From Aliiroseovarius salicola (GTDB taxonomy: Bacteria > Pseudomonadota > Alphaproteobacteria > Rhodobacterales > Rhodobacteraceae): a stretch of 64,000 bases of DNA. Location of the stretch: positions 310,001 through 374,000 of the forward strand of contig NZ_JAQIIO010000002.1 in NCBI RefSeq assembly GCF_027891095.1, read 5' to 3'. Positions 18,070-25,946 of this stretch are shown here, piece after piece. The position numbers and the translations under genes are program-made. The notes under the pieces are model-generated. The model saw nothing but the letters and a program-made list of their open reading frames with translations, did no database searches and was not told where the DNA came from. Numbering within the stretch: position 1 is the first letter of the stretch; every line of letters begins with the position of its first letter.

Positions 18070-19188
18070 TTATTGATTGGTCGCCACCAGATAGCCCACG
18101 ATGCCAGCCACAATCAGCCCCAAAACCACAGCGATGGCAATTTTCATTGCGGAATATGGCCGTTCGCCTTTCACACGCCCGGTCTGGCCGTTGACCACAA
18201 AGCGATAGGTTTTTCCGCGGTATTTATACGCCGCCAGCCAGACCGGCAGCAGAACATGTTTGAACGTCACATCCGAAACCGTGGTGTCGAGCGACTGCAC
18301 CCGTTGCCGGTCGCCTCCGATATCAAACTTCACATCCCGCAGGATCACCCGGTCCATATACGCCCGTGCCTCGCCGAAGCCTTCCGCAAGTTCCACCGTG
18401 TATCCTTCGGCTTGAAAGCCCGCGAGGAACTCCGGGTGATAGGGTTCAAGCTGCGACAGGTCCCAGGGGGCAAGCGCTTCGGTGTCGCGGCGGGGCAGGC
18501 CCTTTGAGGCCAGCACCAGCACATCATCAAAGAACCGTGCAACCCGGCCGGATCGGGAGGACCAGCGGGTTTTGCGTTGACGGCGTGTCTCGCGTTTGCC
18601 GTCCACCATCACCGTGCGTTCGACGTAGTAATCGTCGCCGCGTTGACCGGAGTAAGCGGTGCGGGTGTCGGCATCAAATGTCCAGTAGGGCACATAGATC
18701 CCGGCCATGCGCCGCCCTTTGCGGGCGTATTCCTTGACCCCGTTGGGGGCAAACCAAAGACGCCCCAACCAATTGGTCATCGCATCCCGCGCGGCCTCTT
18801 CGCTTAGCACAAACGGGGCGACGCCCTTGGGTTTGATCTGGCGATGCATCCCCGTATCCGTCACCACCGGGGTGGCACAGAAGGGGCATTCAGCGGCGTG
18901 GATTTCCGCGTCAAACTCAAACACTGCGGCACAGTTCGGGCAGGTGGTGGCGCGGGTCTCTTCGGTCTCGGCCTCGGGCAGCGCATCGTTGAGCGCGCGT
19001 GTGTAGTCCAGCTCGGCCAGTTGCCCTTTGGGAGCGGCCTCGCGCAGAGGGGCCTGAAATCCACAGTGATCACAGGTCAGGGCGCCACGGTCGGGATCGA
19101 ACCGCAAATCCGCCCCGCATTGGTCGCAGGGAAATCGGTGCTCTTCAATGTTTGGAGAAGCAGGCAGGTCTTCAGGAGGATAGGACAT
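18070..19188 (-). CDS. Double zinc-ribbon membrane protein (YdjG-like)
   Basis: A 372-residue protein. Two zinc ribbons lie at the N-terminus: C21/C24 with C39/C42, and C83/C86 with C101/C104. Then comes a long beta-rich middle with FAPNGVKEYARKGRRMAGIYVPYWTF-type aromatic and basic segments, and a single C-terminal membrane helix (about residues 350-370), so the ribbons face the cytoplasm. Automatic pipelines often label such proteins as primosomal protein N' or helicase because of the zinc ribbon; no helicase motif is present. Bacillus YdjG, in the pspA-ydjGHI operon next to an SPFH protein, has the same architecture. The 62-codon upstream extension of the frame is discarded: ATG 19188 starts a normal acidic N-terminus. 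It lies 85 bases after the SPFH gene, behind a terminator. Confidence 0.7.
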   Translation of the reverse strand: MSYPPEDLPASPNIEEHRFPCDQCGADLRFDPDRGALTCDHCGFQAPLREAAPKGQLAELDYTRALNDALPEAETEETRATTCPNCAAVFEFDAEIHAAECPFCATPVVTDTGMHRQIKPKGVAPFVLSEEAARDAMTNWLGRLWFAPNGVKEYARKGRRMAGIYVPYWTFDADTRTAYSGQRGDDYYVERTVMVDGKRETRRQRKTRWSSRSGRVARFFDDVLVLASKGLPRRDTEALAPWDLSQLEPYHPEFLAGFQAEGYTVELAEGFGEARAYMDRVILRDVKFDIGGDRQRVQSLDTTVSDVTFKHVLLPVWLAAYKYRGKTYRFVVNGQTGRVKGERPYSAMKIAIAVVLGLIVAGIVGYLVATNQ

Positions 19189-19191
19189 TAG

Positions 19192-19232
19192 TTTTGTGCC
19201 TTCGGCGAAGGTATTTGAAGCAAGAAAAAAGG
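19192..19232 (-). repeat. Dispersed intergenic element (copy 3), joined to a terminator
   Basis: On the minus strand TTTTTTCTTGCTTCAAATACC follows directly on the terminator stem at 19225-19266 and runs to the start of the zinc-ribbon gene. It is the same T-run + CTTGC + AAATACC order seen near 27.7 and 41.3 kb. Confidence 0.5.
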
Positions 19233-19266
19233 CGACGGGGTGTTTCGGGCACCCCGTTTGGCCTTT
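19225..19266 (-). terminator. Terminator between SPFH and zinc-ribbon genes
   Basis: On the minus strand ACGGGGTG pairs with CACCCCGT inside an outer AAAGGC/GCCTTT stem, followed by TTTTTTC. It would reduce transcription into the last gene of the cluster. Confidence 0.7.
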
Positions 19267-19273
19267 GCGCGAC

Positions 19274-20395
19274 TTAGCTGCCGGGCGGCGGTGGCGGCAG
19301 GATCGTGAAAAGCTGCGCCAGTTCAGACACATCCTCAGCCCGCATCCAGCCGTCCTGTCCGGGGGTCCAGACATAGGTTTCGCGGGTCAGAGCACCGCCT
19401 GATGCCATTCGGCCCAGTTTGGCCTTGGAGAAGGGGCCTTTGGTTTCACCGTCTTCAGCCACATGCCAGACCTTTTCGACCGGTGGGGGCGGAGGCGCCA
19501 CGGGTGCCGCTTGCGGTGCTGGCGCGGATTGCATGGGGGCTGATCCCCATGGGCCAGACATGCCACCAGCCATGGCCATGCCCATACCTGCGCCCATCCC
19601 GGCCCCCATTGACGCCGCCATTGCCGAGCCTTCTGCGCCCATTGCTTCGGCCGCGTTGAACTTCATGTAATTGTCGAGATTGCCGGCAATGCCCATCGAT
19701 GTGCGTTTGTCGAGCACCTCTTCCACCGCTGGCGGCAACGAGATGTTCTCGATGTAAAACTCCGGGATGGTCAGACCGTATTCTGCCACGATGCCAGAGA
19801 TTTCACGGGCCACCAGCTTGCCCAGATCGGCGGTGTTCGCCGCCATGTCCAGAACCGGAATACCCGCGCTTGCGATGACACGGCTGAACGCCTGCACGAT
19901 GATATTACGGATCTGAAAGCTGATCTCATCCATGGTAAACTCGCCATCGGTTCCGACGATTTCCACCAGAAATTTCGCCGGGTCCGCCACGCGCACCGAG
20001 TAGGTGCCAAAGGCGCGTATACGGGTGGGGCCGAACTCGGGATCGCGGATCATGATCGGGTTCTTCGTGCCCCATTTCAGGTCATTGAAGCGGGTGGTGT
20101 TGACGAAATATATCTCGGATTTGAACGGAGATTTGAACCCGTGATCCCAATGGTTTAGCGTGGTCAGGATCGGCATATTGTTGGTCTCGAGCATGTAAAG
20201 CCCGGGGGTGAACACATCCGCCAGTTGCCCTTCGTGAATAAACACCGCCGACTGACCTTCGCGCACGGTGAGCTTGGCACCGTACTTGATCTCGTGATCC
20301 TCACGTTCAAACCGCCACACCATCGTGTCGCGGGTGTCATCCACCCAATGGATCACGTCGATGAATTCACCGGTCAGAAAGTCAAAAATTCCCAT
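19274..20395 (-). CDS. SPFH-domain protein with C-terminal GYF_2 domain
   Basis: A 373-residue cytoplasmic protein. The SPFH (flotillin-like, virion core protein type) domain covers about residues 30-230, with VREGQSAVFIHEGQLADVF and FGTYSVRVADPAKF. A helix with KFNAAEAMG follows, then a flexible Met/Gly repeat (MGAGMGAGMGMAMAGG) and a proline run. The final GYF_2 (DUF4339) module has WHVAEDGETKGPFSKAKL and YVWTPGQDGWMRAEDV. There is no membrane helix. Bacillus YdjI is the closest architecture I know; there the C-terminal module is a zinc ribbon and the protein belongs to a membrane-stress operon. AGGAGGATGAC precedes the ATG. It lies 20 bases from the DUF2927 gene. Membrane-stress scaffolding is inference. 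Confidence 0.8.
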   Translation of the reverse strand: MGIFDFLTGEFIDVIHWVDDTRDTMVWRFEREDHEIKYGAKLTVREGQSAVFIHEGQLADVFTPGLYMLETNNMPILTTLNHWDHGFKSPFKSEIYFVNTTRFNDLKWGTKNPIMIRDPEFGPTRIRAFGTYSVRVADPAKFLVEIVGTDGEFTMDEISFQIRNIIVQAFSRVIASAGIPVLDMAANTADLGKLVAREISGIVAEYGLTIPEFYIENISLPPAVEEVLDKRTSMGIAGNLDNYMKFNAAEAMGAEGSAMAASMGAGMGAGMGMAMAGGMSGPWGSAPMQSAPAPQAAPVAPPPPPVEKVWHVAEDGETKGPFSKAKLGRMASGGALTRETYVWTPGQDGWMRAEDVSELAQLFTILPPPPPGS

Positions 20396-20415
20396 GTCAT
20401 CCTCCTAATGGGCGG

Positions 20416-21402
20416 TCACACCGCCCCGCCGCCGGTCAGTTCCACGGCGATCTGGTTCACAATTGGCAGGGCCTCGTCGCCACTCATGCCCGGCCACAGA
20501 CGGGGGTCATAGAGCATCTGCAAGAGAAGCTCGTCATGGGTGGTCAGCAGGCCAAATTCTTCGTCATCATTAAAGATCGACGGGCGCGCCTGGGGGCTGT
20601 CATTGGACAGGCCCAGCCCCTGCGCGATCTCTTCATGATAGCAGGCTTTGCGCATCAAAGTGGGTTGCTCCGCGCGTATAACGGCCACGGCACGGTCGAA
20701 GGTGCCCCCTCCGCTGGCGTCACTGGCGATCACCACGCAGTAGTTTTCGCGCGGCATATTCACCACCGCGTTCAAGGTGGCAGGGGTGATGCTGGGTAGG
20801 ATACGGCGCAGCTCTGGCGCAAAGCGCTGCAATTCATCCTGATCCAAGACATAGACCCGGAAGTTGCCGTTCTTTGCCATGGAGACCGGATGATTGCTCA
20901 CCCGTTTCAGGCGGGCGGCATAAGATCGGACAAAGGCCTGATCGGCAGTTCGGGTGGCGTCGTCCACCGAGGGGCCGAAATGCAACGACAGACGCACAGG
21001 TCTTTCCCAACGTGACAAGGTGGTGGCATTTTCACGGCGTTGCAGCACGTCCCCCGCCCTGCTGTATTCATTGTAAAACGCGAGACGGAGGAAATTGCGT
21101 GACAGCAATGCCCCGGTATAGGGCGTGTCCACTCCACCGCCATCTGTGCGCAATAGTCCCTGGGTCAGAAGGCTGCGTTCCACCAGGTGATAGTACCGCG
21201 CCAATGCCAGACTGTTTGCCGATGGCTGATAGGCCACCGGGATGGGCCGGGGTTCAGGAAAGGGCGAAACGCGTGGAGGGCCAGGCTGCACACAGCCTGA
21301 CAGCCCCAAAGCCAACAAAGCTGCGAACGCCAAGGGAGCCCCCAGCGCTTTCCTGCCCCGTTGAGAAGCGTGTGCCAGCCTATCGCGCCTTGCCCTGATC
21401 AC
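20416..21402 (-). CDS. DUF2927 lipoprotein
   Basis: A protein of about 328 residues. The N-terminus has basic residues, a hydrophobic stretch LAFAALLALGLSGC that ends in a lipobox cysteine, then a proline-rich linker, so it is an inner- or outer-membrane-anchored periplasmic lipoprotein. The conserved C-terminal region carries CYHEEIAQGLGLSND, the DUF2927 signature, whose HEEIAQ resembles a metalloprotease HExx core with the third ligand unclear. The start is uncertain: the GTG at 21402, two bases after the telA stop, gives a normal signal; a longer frame overlaps telA by 47 bases. Its place between telA and the SPFH gene suggests a periplasmic sensor or protease arm of the module (inference). 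Confidence 0.75.
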   Translation of the reverse strand: MIRARRDRLAHASQRGRKALGAPLAFAALLALGLSGCVQPGPPRVSPFPEPRPIPVAYQPSANSLALARYYHLVERSLLTQGLLRTDGGGVDTPYTGALLSRNFLRLAFYNEYSRAGDVLQRRENATTLSRWERPVRLSLHFGPSVDDATRTADQAFVRSYAARLKRVSNHPVSMAKNGNFRVYVLDQDELQRFAPELRRILPSITPATLNAVVNMPRENYCVVIASDASGGGTFDRAVAVIRAEQPTLMRKACYHEEIAQGLGLSNDSPQARPSIFNDDEEFGLLTTHDELLLQMLYDPRLWPGMSGDEALPIVNQIAVELTGGGAV

Positions 21403-21403
21403 G

Positions 21404-22579
21404 TCAACCTGCGGTCGCCCCGGAATTCGTCGGGGTCTGTTTTGCGGCACGTGCCGCTGCCAATGTCGACTTCAACTCACCTTCCATCTTGATCAGCTCT
21501 TCTTCTGCAGCCGCCCGTTTGGCTTTGCCTTCATCGGCAATGCGCAGGCTGTCTTCGATGGTGCCGATCAAATCCGCATTGGCAGCTTTGATCGCTTCGA
21601 TGTCAAACACACCACGCTCCATCTGCTCGCGCACCAGTACATTGGCCTCGCGCAGGTTCTCGGCATTGGCCTTGAGCAATTCGTTGGTCAGGTCGGTCGC
21701 ATCCTTAACTGCCGCTGCCGCTTCGGTCGAACGCTGGATGGTCACCGCCTGCGCCAGTTGGGTTTCCCACAGCGGCACTGTATTGACCAGCGTCGAGTTG
21801 ATCTTCGTGACCAGCGACTTGTCGTTTTCCTGCACCAAACGGATTGACGGCAGCGATTGCATTGTCACCTGACGGGTGAGCTTTAGGTCATGCACCCGAC
21901 GTTCCAGATCATCCCGCGCCGCCCGCAGATCCCGCAGTTCCTGCGCTTTGATAACGCCTTGCTCTTCAGGGGCATCCGCAACCTCGGCCTCTTTTGCCGG
22001 GATCACCGAAGCGTCAAGTTGATCAATCTTTGCCCCGCCCGCTGCGATGTAAAGCGCCAGTTCGTCATAAAACTCCAGCGTCTTTTCATAGAGCTTATCA
22101 AGCGATTTGATGTCCTTGAGCAGAGTGTGTTCATGGCCCAGAAGGTTGTCGGTGATCTTGTCGATCTGCCCCTGCACATCTTCAAATCGCGCAATAAATT
22201 TGGCCGCAGGTGCCGCGCGACCTATAAGTTTTTCCCACCACGAGCGTTTGCGCCGCATATCCAGTTCCGAGACCGAGAAGCCGCGGATTGTGGTCACCAT
22301 CTGGCGAAGCCCATCGCCCGCCGGACCCAGATCCTTGTTGCGCACGCCTTGCAACATGTCCTGACTGATCACCTGAAGTTCCGACTGTGCGGCGGACCCG
22401 AATTCGATGATCGACTGGCTGTCGCCCATGTCGATCTCATCCATGCGTTTTTCGATCGCATCACGGTGATCCCCTTTGGCGTCATCAAGTGTCACCAGAT
22501 CCCCCATCGGTTCGGGAAGCGTCACGGCGGTCACCTCTTCAACTTCCTTGATCTGTGTCTCGGTTGGCAATGTCGACAT
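21404..22579 (-). CDS. telA: Toxic-anion-resistance family protein TelA
   Basis: A 391-residue, mostly helical soluble protein of the TelA family (PF05816). Signature stretches include GLRQMVTTIRGFSVSELDMR, WWEKLIGRAAPAAKFIARFE, DNLLGHEHTLLKDIKSLDKL and SLPSIRLVQENDKSLVTKIN. Family members are linked to tellurite, antimicrobial and chemical stress resistance, but the molecular activity is unknown. AAAGGAA precedes the ATG. It lies 18 bases downstream of xpaC; the same gene pair occurs in Bacillus as xpaC-yaaN. The middle and end are coiled-coil-like, fitting a peripheral scaffold at the membrane. Confidence 0.92.
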   Translation of the reverse strand: MSTLPTETQIKEVEEVTAVTLPEPMGDLVTLDDAKGDHRDAIEKRMDEIDMGDSQSIIEFGSAAQSELQVISQDMLQGVRNKDLGPAGDGLRQMVTTIRGFSVSELDMRRKRSWWEKLIGRAAPAAKFIARFEDVQGQIDKITDNLLGHEHTLLKDIKSLDKLYEKTLEFYDELALYIAAGGAKIDQLDASVIPAKEAEVADAPEEQGVIKAQELRDLRAARDDLERRVHDLKLTRQVTMQSLPSIRLVQENDKSLVTKINSTLVNTVPLWETQLAQAVTIQRSTEAAAAVKDATDLTNELLKANAENLREANVLVREQMERGVFDIEAIKAANADLIGTIEDSLRIADEGKAKRAAAEEELIKMEGELKSTLAAARAAKQTPTNSGATAG

Positions 22580-22597
22580 GGGAAATTCCTTTCACCC

Positions 22598-23494
22598 TTA
22601 ATCCATCCGCACGCCCTCGCGGGCGAGGCGGTCGCGAAGCACCTCGATCTCGACCTCAAGATCGGTGCGGTTATCTGTTAAAAGCGCCTGGGTCTTGGCG
22701 GTGAAATTACGCTCCAGATCATCCAGAAGCGCCTCATAATCCTGACGGGCCTTGGCATCGCGGCCACGCGTATAAATATCGGTGAACTTGACCGTCGCAT
22801 CGCGGGCACCGCGCAGATAGACCGACAGGAACTTGCGGGCAGAGGTCAGATCCCGTGGATCGTCTTCGATCACGCGGAACATGTCGCGTGCGGTGGACTG
22901 AAAGGCCTCGACCCGCGCTTCAAGCGCACGATCACGCGCCCGCAGGATCGCGTCGGACATAGCGGAAAGCTGCACTTCGGCCTCGCTTACGGCGCGCGCC
23001 ACGCGCTCGGTCTGGAACGTATCGACCCCTTCGGCGCCTTTATTGGTCATCGGATCCAGACCAAAGGCAAAGAGGTGCAGCCCCGCGCCCAATATGGCAT
23101 AGATTGCGGCTTCAACACCGGAACCTTGCACCAAGCCCGCCGCCGCCAGTCCCGCGCCGGTCAGGAGCGACCCGAAGATCTTACGTGGGAAAGCTGGGCG
23201 TCGTGCCACCTTGCGCGCGTCATAGGCCTCATGTGCGGCCACACCTTCGCGGGTCAGCCACGCCGCCGCCAAAAGGAGCGCAACCCCAACCAGAGACAGG
23301 GCCATCGCACCGGGGTCACGGAAAAACGCAAGAATCAGTAAGGGCAGGGGAGCCAGAAACAGAAGGTTCACCCGGGCACCCACACGCGTCGGACGCTGCC
23401 CGTCAAGCGGAGAGCGACGTGTGGGTGTCTTGGGATCCTCTCCCTCTTTGCGCCCACCATCAGGGCTGTAGGCACCACCATACCGCTGGGCCAT
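22598..23494 (-). CDS. xpaC: XpaC family membrane protein
   Basis: A 298-residue protein with two pairs of hydrophobic helices in the first half (NLLFLAPLPLLILAFF, MALSLVGVALLLAAAWL, then two more near LLTGAGLAAAGLVQG) and a long charged helical C-terminal half. This is the XpaC (PF10112) pattern; the family name, 5-bromo-4-chloroindolyl phosphate hydrolysis, comes from a phenotype and no phosphatase motif is present. The ATG at 23494 shares its A with the TGA of the upstream microprotein (TGATG), so the two are likely translationally coupled. It is followed closely by telA. Confidence 0.85.
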   Translation of the reverse strand: MAQRYGGAYSPDGGRKEGEDPKTPTRRSPLDGQRPTRVGARVNLLFLAPLPLLILAFFRDPGAMALSLVGVALLLAAAWLTREGVAAHEAYDARKVARRPAFPRKIFGSLLTGAGLAAAGLVQGSGVEAAIYAILGAGLHLFAFGLDPMTNKGAEGVDTFQTERVARAVSEAEVQLSAMSDAILRARDRALEARVEAFQSTARDMFRVIEDDPRDLTSARKFLSVYLRGARDATVKFTDIYTRGRDAKARQDYEALLDDLERNFTAKTQALLTDNRTDLEVEIEVLRDRLAREGVRMD

Positions 23495-23577
23495 CAAGCA
23501 CCCCCCGTCAACGAGACATAGAGGATCAGAGCGATCAACGCGAAATATGCGGTTTTCTGCAATCCGGTGCCCGTCAT
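23494..23577 (-). CDS. 27-residue single-helix membrane microprotein upstream of xpaC
   Basis: On the minus strand an ATG at 23577 opens a 27-codon frame preceded by AGGAGGAGA at ideal spacing, one of the best ribosome sites in the window. The peptide starts MTGTGLQKTAYFALIALILY, giving one predicted transmembrane helix (about residues 8-23), and ends TGGA. The stop TGA overlaps the xpaC ATG by one base. Strong initiation signal, membrane-like composition and exact overlap argue that it is translated, as a small subunit of the XpaC/TerC complex or at least as a coupling peptide for xpaC. No family is recognised. Confidence 0.65.
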   Translation of the reverse strand: MTGTGLQKTAYFALIALILYVSLTGGA

Positions 23578-23637
23578 GCCTCTCCTCCTGTTACTTGTTT
23601 TTCAATATAGGCGTTCACCCGCAGGTTTTCCATGAAA

Positions 23638-24465
23638 TCAATGCTTTTGCGCGGCGCGCCGCTCGGCATTCAGTTTGCGGGCGTACCCTGACTGAATGGC
23701 TTCGACGACAAACAGCACCACAACCGAGAAGTAGAAGGTCGTTTTGGACATCGGCACCAGATCATAACCGAAAAGCTTCAACTGCAACCCGTCATCATGC
23801 ATGGCATGGGCGGCAGCAGGGCCTGCTTCGCCCAAAAGCACCACGCCGACAATCAGCAGGATGAAGAGACCCAGCACCTCATACATCCGGTTTTTCTCCA
23901 AAAATCGGGTGACACCATCGGCCAAAACCAGCATTGCCAGACCGGACAAGGTGATGGCCGTCACCAGCACCGGGAACACGTCAGTGATTGCCAATGCTGA
24001 CAAAACGGAATCGAAACTGAAGATCAGGTTCATGAACACGATCAACCCGACCACTCTTGCCGCCGATTTTCCGGAATTCGGGGACAGGTCCGTGTCCAGA
24101 TGCTCGATCGACAGCAAATGCCCAATCTCTTTCACCGCTGTGTAGATGATAAAGATCCCGCCTAAGATGAAAACGACCGTGGCAAAGTTCACTCCACCTT
24201 CGATCAATCCGGGCCAGTCGAACACGTAAAACGGTTCAGACAGCGCTCCGATCAGCTGGATCATGGTGAACAGCAGAACAATCCGCAGCGCCACCGCGAT
24301 GATAATTCCCCAAAACCGCACCGCAGCCTGTTGCGCCACCGGCGCGCGCTGGCTTTCGATTGATATGTAAAGCAGATTGTCGAACCCAAGCACCGCTTGC
24401 AGAAAGCAGAGCATCACTAGGTTGCCAAGGTTTTCGAAAGTTAACAGGCCGGTCAGCCAATCCAT
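23638..24465 (-). CDS. TerC family integral membrane protein
   Basis: A 275-residue protein with seven to eight helices. The two family acidic motifs are present: LGFDNLLYISIE (D29) and FSFDSVLSALAI (D152), which in TerC/Alx proteins line a probable metal (Mn2+) path. Relatives export manganese or sit in tellurite-resistance complexes. It is the first gene of the minus-strand cluster, 60 bases upstream of the microprotein. The three dyads at 24651-24728 lie about 190-260 bases upstream of its start codon. Export of metal or assistance to secreted metalloproteins are the alternatives. Confidence 0.88.
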   Translation of the reverse strand: MDWLTGLLTFENLGNLVMLCFLQAVLGFDNLLYISIESQRAPVAQQAAVRFWGIIIAVALRIVLLFTMIQLIGALSEPFYVFDWPGLIEGGVNFATVVFILGGIFIIYTAVKEIGHLLSIEHLDTDLSPNSGKSAARVVGLIVFMNLIFSFDSVLSALAITDVFPVLVTAITLSGLAMLVLADGVTRFLEKNRMYEVLGLFILLIVGVVLLGEAGPAAAHAMHDDGLQLKLFGYDLVPMSKTTFYFSVVVLFVVEAIQSGYARKLNAERRAAQKH

Positions 24466-24650
24466 ATGTCCATCCCCATGATCTCATCTGAAAATTCACG
24501 CGCAGCGCGCAACTCGAAATTGATTGCGCTTAACATGCCTGTGTTAGGCGGGTGTAAACAAGGGGGAAATCCAAGCAAGTCTGCTCATCTCGCAATCGAG
24601 GGGGGGCTTGCGGTTTTCCGGGCAGTTAAACCCCGCTCCCCGGGTCTTTA

Positions 24651-24728
24651 AAAGTTTAAACTTTGGCTGAATGGACCCTTGAAACTTTAAAGTTTTACCC
24701 GCGCACCCTTCAAAAAGTTCAAACTTTT
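24651..24728. promoter_or_regulatory. Array of three related dyads upstream of the TerC-TelA cluster
   Basis: AAAGTTTAAACTTT (24651-24664, perfect palindrome), AAACTTTAAAGTTT (24682-24695, perfect palindrome) and AAAAGTT-CA-AACTTTT (24713-24728). Their centres are 31 and 32 bases apart, close to three helical turns, so a protein could bind all three on one face of the helix. They lie between the alkB stop and terC; the third overlaps the alkB 3' end. The second and third are each preceded by ACCCTT. They may be operators or part of the alkB 3' end. Confidence 0.6.
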
Positions 24729-25771
24729 CGAATGTCCTGCCAGCGCGCCAGAGACCGTCCCATCACCCGGTTCCAAAGGGTCGGGAAAAGCGCGAGGGTT
24801 GCCATGGTTGGCAACGAATAGGGCAGCATAGGAGCCCGCGTTGCATCTGGCAGGCGCAGCGCCGGATAGGGGCGTGACGGGTGCGCATGATGGTCGGAAT
24901 GGCGCGGCGCGTTCATCATCAGATGAGAGGTGAACCAATGTGGCGAATTCCAACTGTGATGTTCCCCCACCGGCTCATAACTTCCATCAGGGCGCCGTGC
25001 CCGCATCAACCCGTAGTGCTGCACGTAGTCTGACAGAAGAAGTTGTATTTGTGCATGAAAACAAAGCACTAGATAAACGACCAGCCCCATGCCCCCTGCG
25101 ATGACCCAAGCCAGAATCAGCATCAGAACCGCGCCGGAGACATAAGTGAGATACGGGTTCACACGCCGTTTGCCCGAGGTTTTGGCTCGGGCAATATCAG
25201 CCTTCTCCATCTCGTATCCCGCCACAAACGAACCTTTCCAGGCGCGTGGGGCAAAGGCGTAGAATGTCTCGCCTTCGCGGGCGGAATTCGGATCGTCATC
25301 CGAGGCCACAAACCGGTGATGCACTTTGTTATGGGCTGACGTGTGGTGACCGAAAAGAAGCGAGATATAGACCCATTTTCCAAGGTTAAACAATAGCCTA
25401 TCGGTGCGGTGGATGAGCTCATGCGCGTTGGAATTGGACACTTGTCCAAAGAACAATCCTGCCGCCAGGAACAGCGCCGCCCCTGCACCAATACTGATCC
25501 CGGTGCCACCGGTCAGCGCAAAGATCATCAGCGGAAGCAGCAGGAAATGGGATGCCGCAAGTATCGTGGAAAGTTGGTTGGCCGCCGTAAACTCCTCTTC
25601 CGGATCGGCAGCCCCGGCCAGCTTGCTGACACCTTCATCCAGAATAAAAGACAGTAAAGTCATATAGATAAGGGCAGACACCGCAAGCCATCCACCAAAG
25701 ATTGCCCCAAGGGCCAACAAGACCACAGGCGTCACCGAAGCAATCGCGAAATAGCGCAGTCTGTGTGTCAT
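24719..25771 (-). CDS. alkB: Alkane 1-monooxygenase (AlkB-type membrane diiron hydroxylase)
   Basis: A 350-residue membrane enzyme that hydroxylates the terminal carbon of medium-chain alkanes with O2 and electrons from rubredoxin. All histidine boxes are present: HELIH (117-121), HHTSAHNKVHH (142-152) and near the C-terminus NAPRHSDHHAHPSRPYPALR, the AlkB-specific box. Six hydrophobic helices fit the family. No rubredoxin gene is adjacent, so the electron partner is elsewhere. The start at ATG 25771 has GAGGGGAAG upstream; the 74 codons of extra frame are not membrane-like. It is divergent from the NuoE-NuoF fusion. Confidence 0.93.
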   Translation of the reverse strand: MTHRLRYFAIASVTPVVLLALGAIFGGWLAVSALIYMTLLSFILDEGVSKLAGAADPEEEFTAANQLSTILAASHFLLLPLMIFALTGGTGISIGAGAALFLAAGLFFGQVSNSNAHELIHRTDRLLFNLGKWVYISLLFGHHTSAHNKVHHRFVASDDDPNSAREGETFYAFAPRAWKGSFVAGYEMEKADIARAKTSGKRRVNPYLTYVSGAVLMLILAWVIAGGMGLVVYLVLCFHAQIQLLLSDYVQHYGLMRARRPDGSYEPVGEHHSWNSPHWFTSHLMMNAPRHSDHHAHPSRPYPALRLPDATRAPMLPYSLPTMATLALFPTLWNRVMGRSLARWQDIRKV

Positions 25772-25946
25772 ATTCTTCCCCTCGCGACCTGTGCGGTCAC
25801 ACGCCATGCGCACTCGTACGGACCATCGCACGGAACTATCGGGAATTTTCACTGGATGCGCAATCCGCCATGCCAATGTCGTTTTTGACCTGTGTCGCAA
25901 TTGGTGCGCAGGATAGGATTGCCCGGAACGGTTTATGGAGTGGGCA

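Noticed and set aside
18070-19188. Primosomal protein N' or helicase for the zinc-ribbon protein
   Set aside because: Only zinc-ribbon cysteines and a membrane helix are present; no Walker or helicase motifs.
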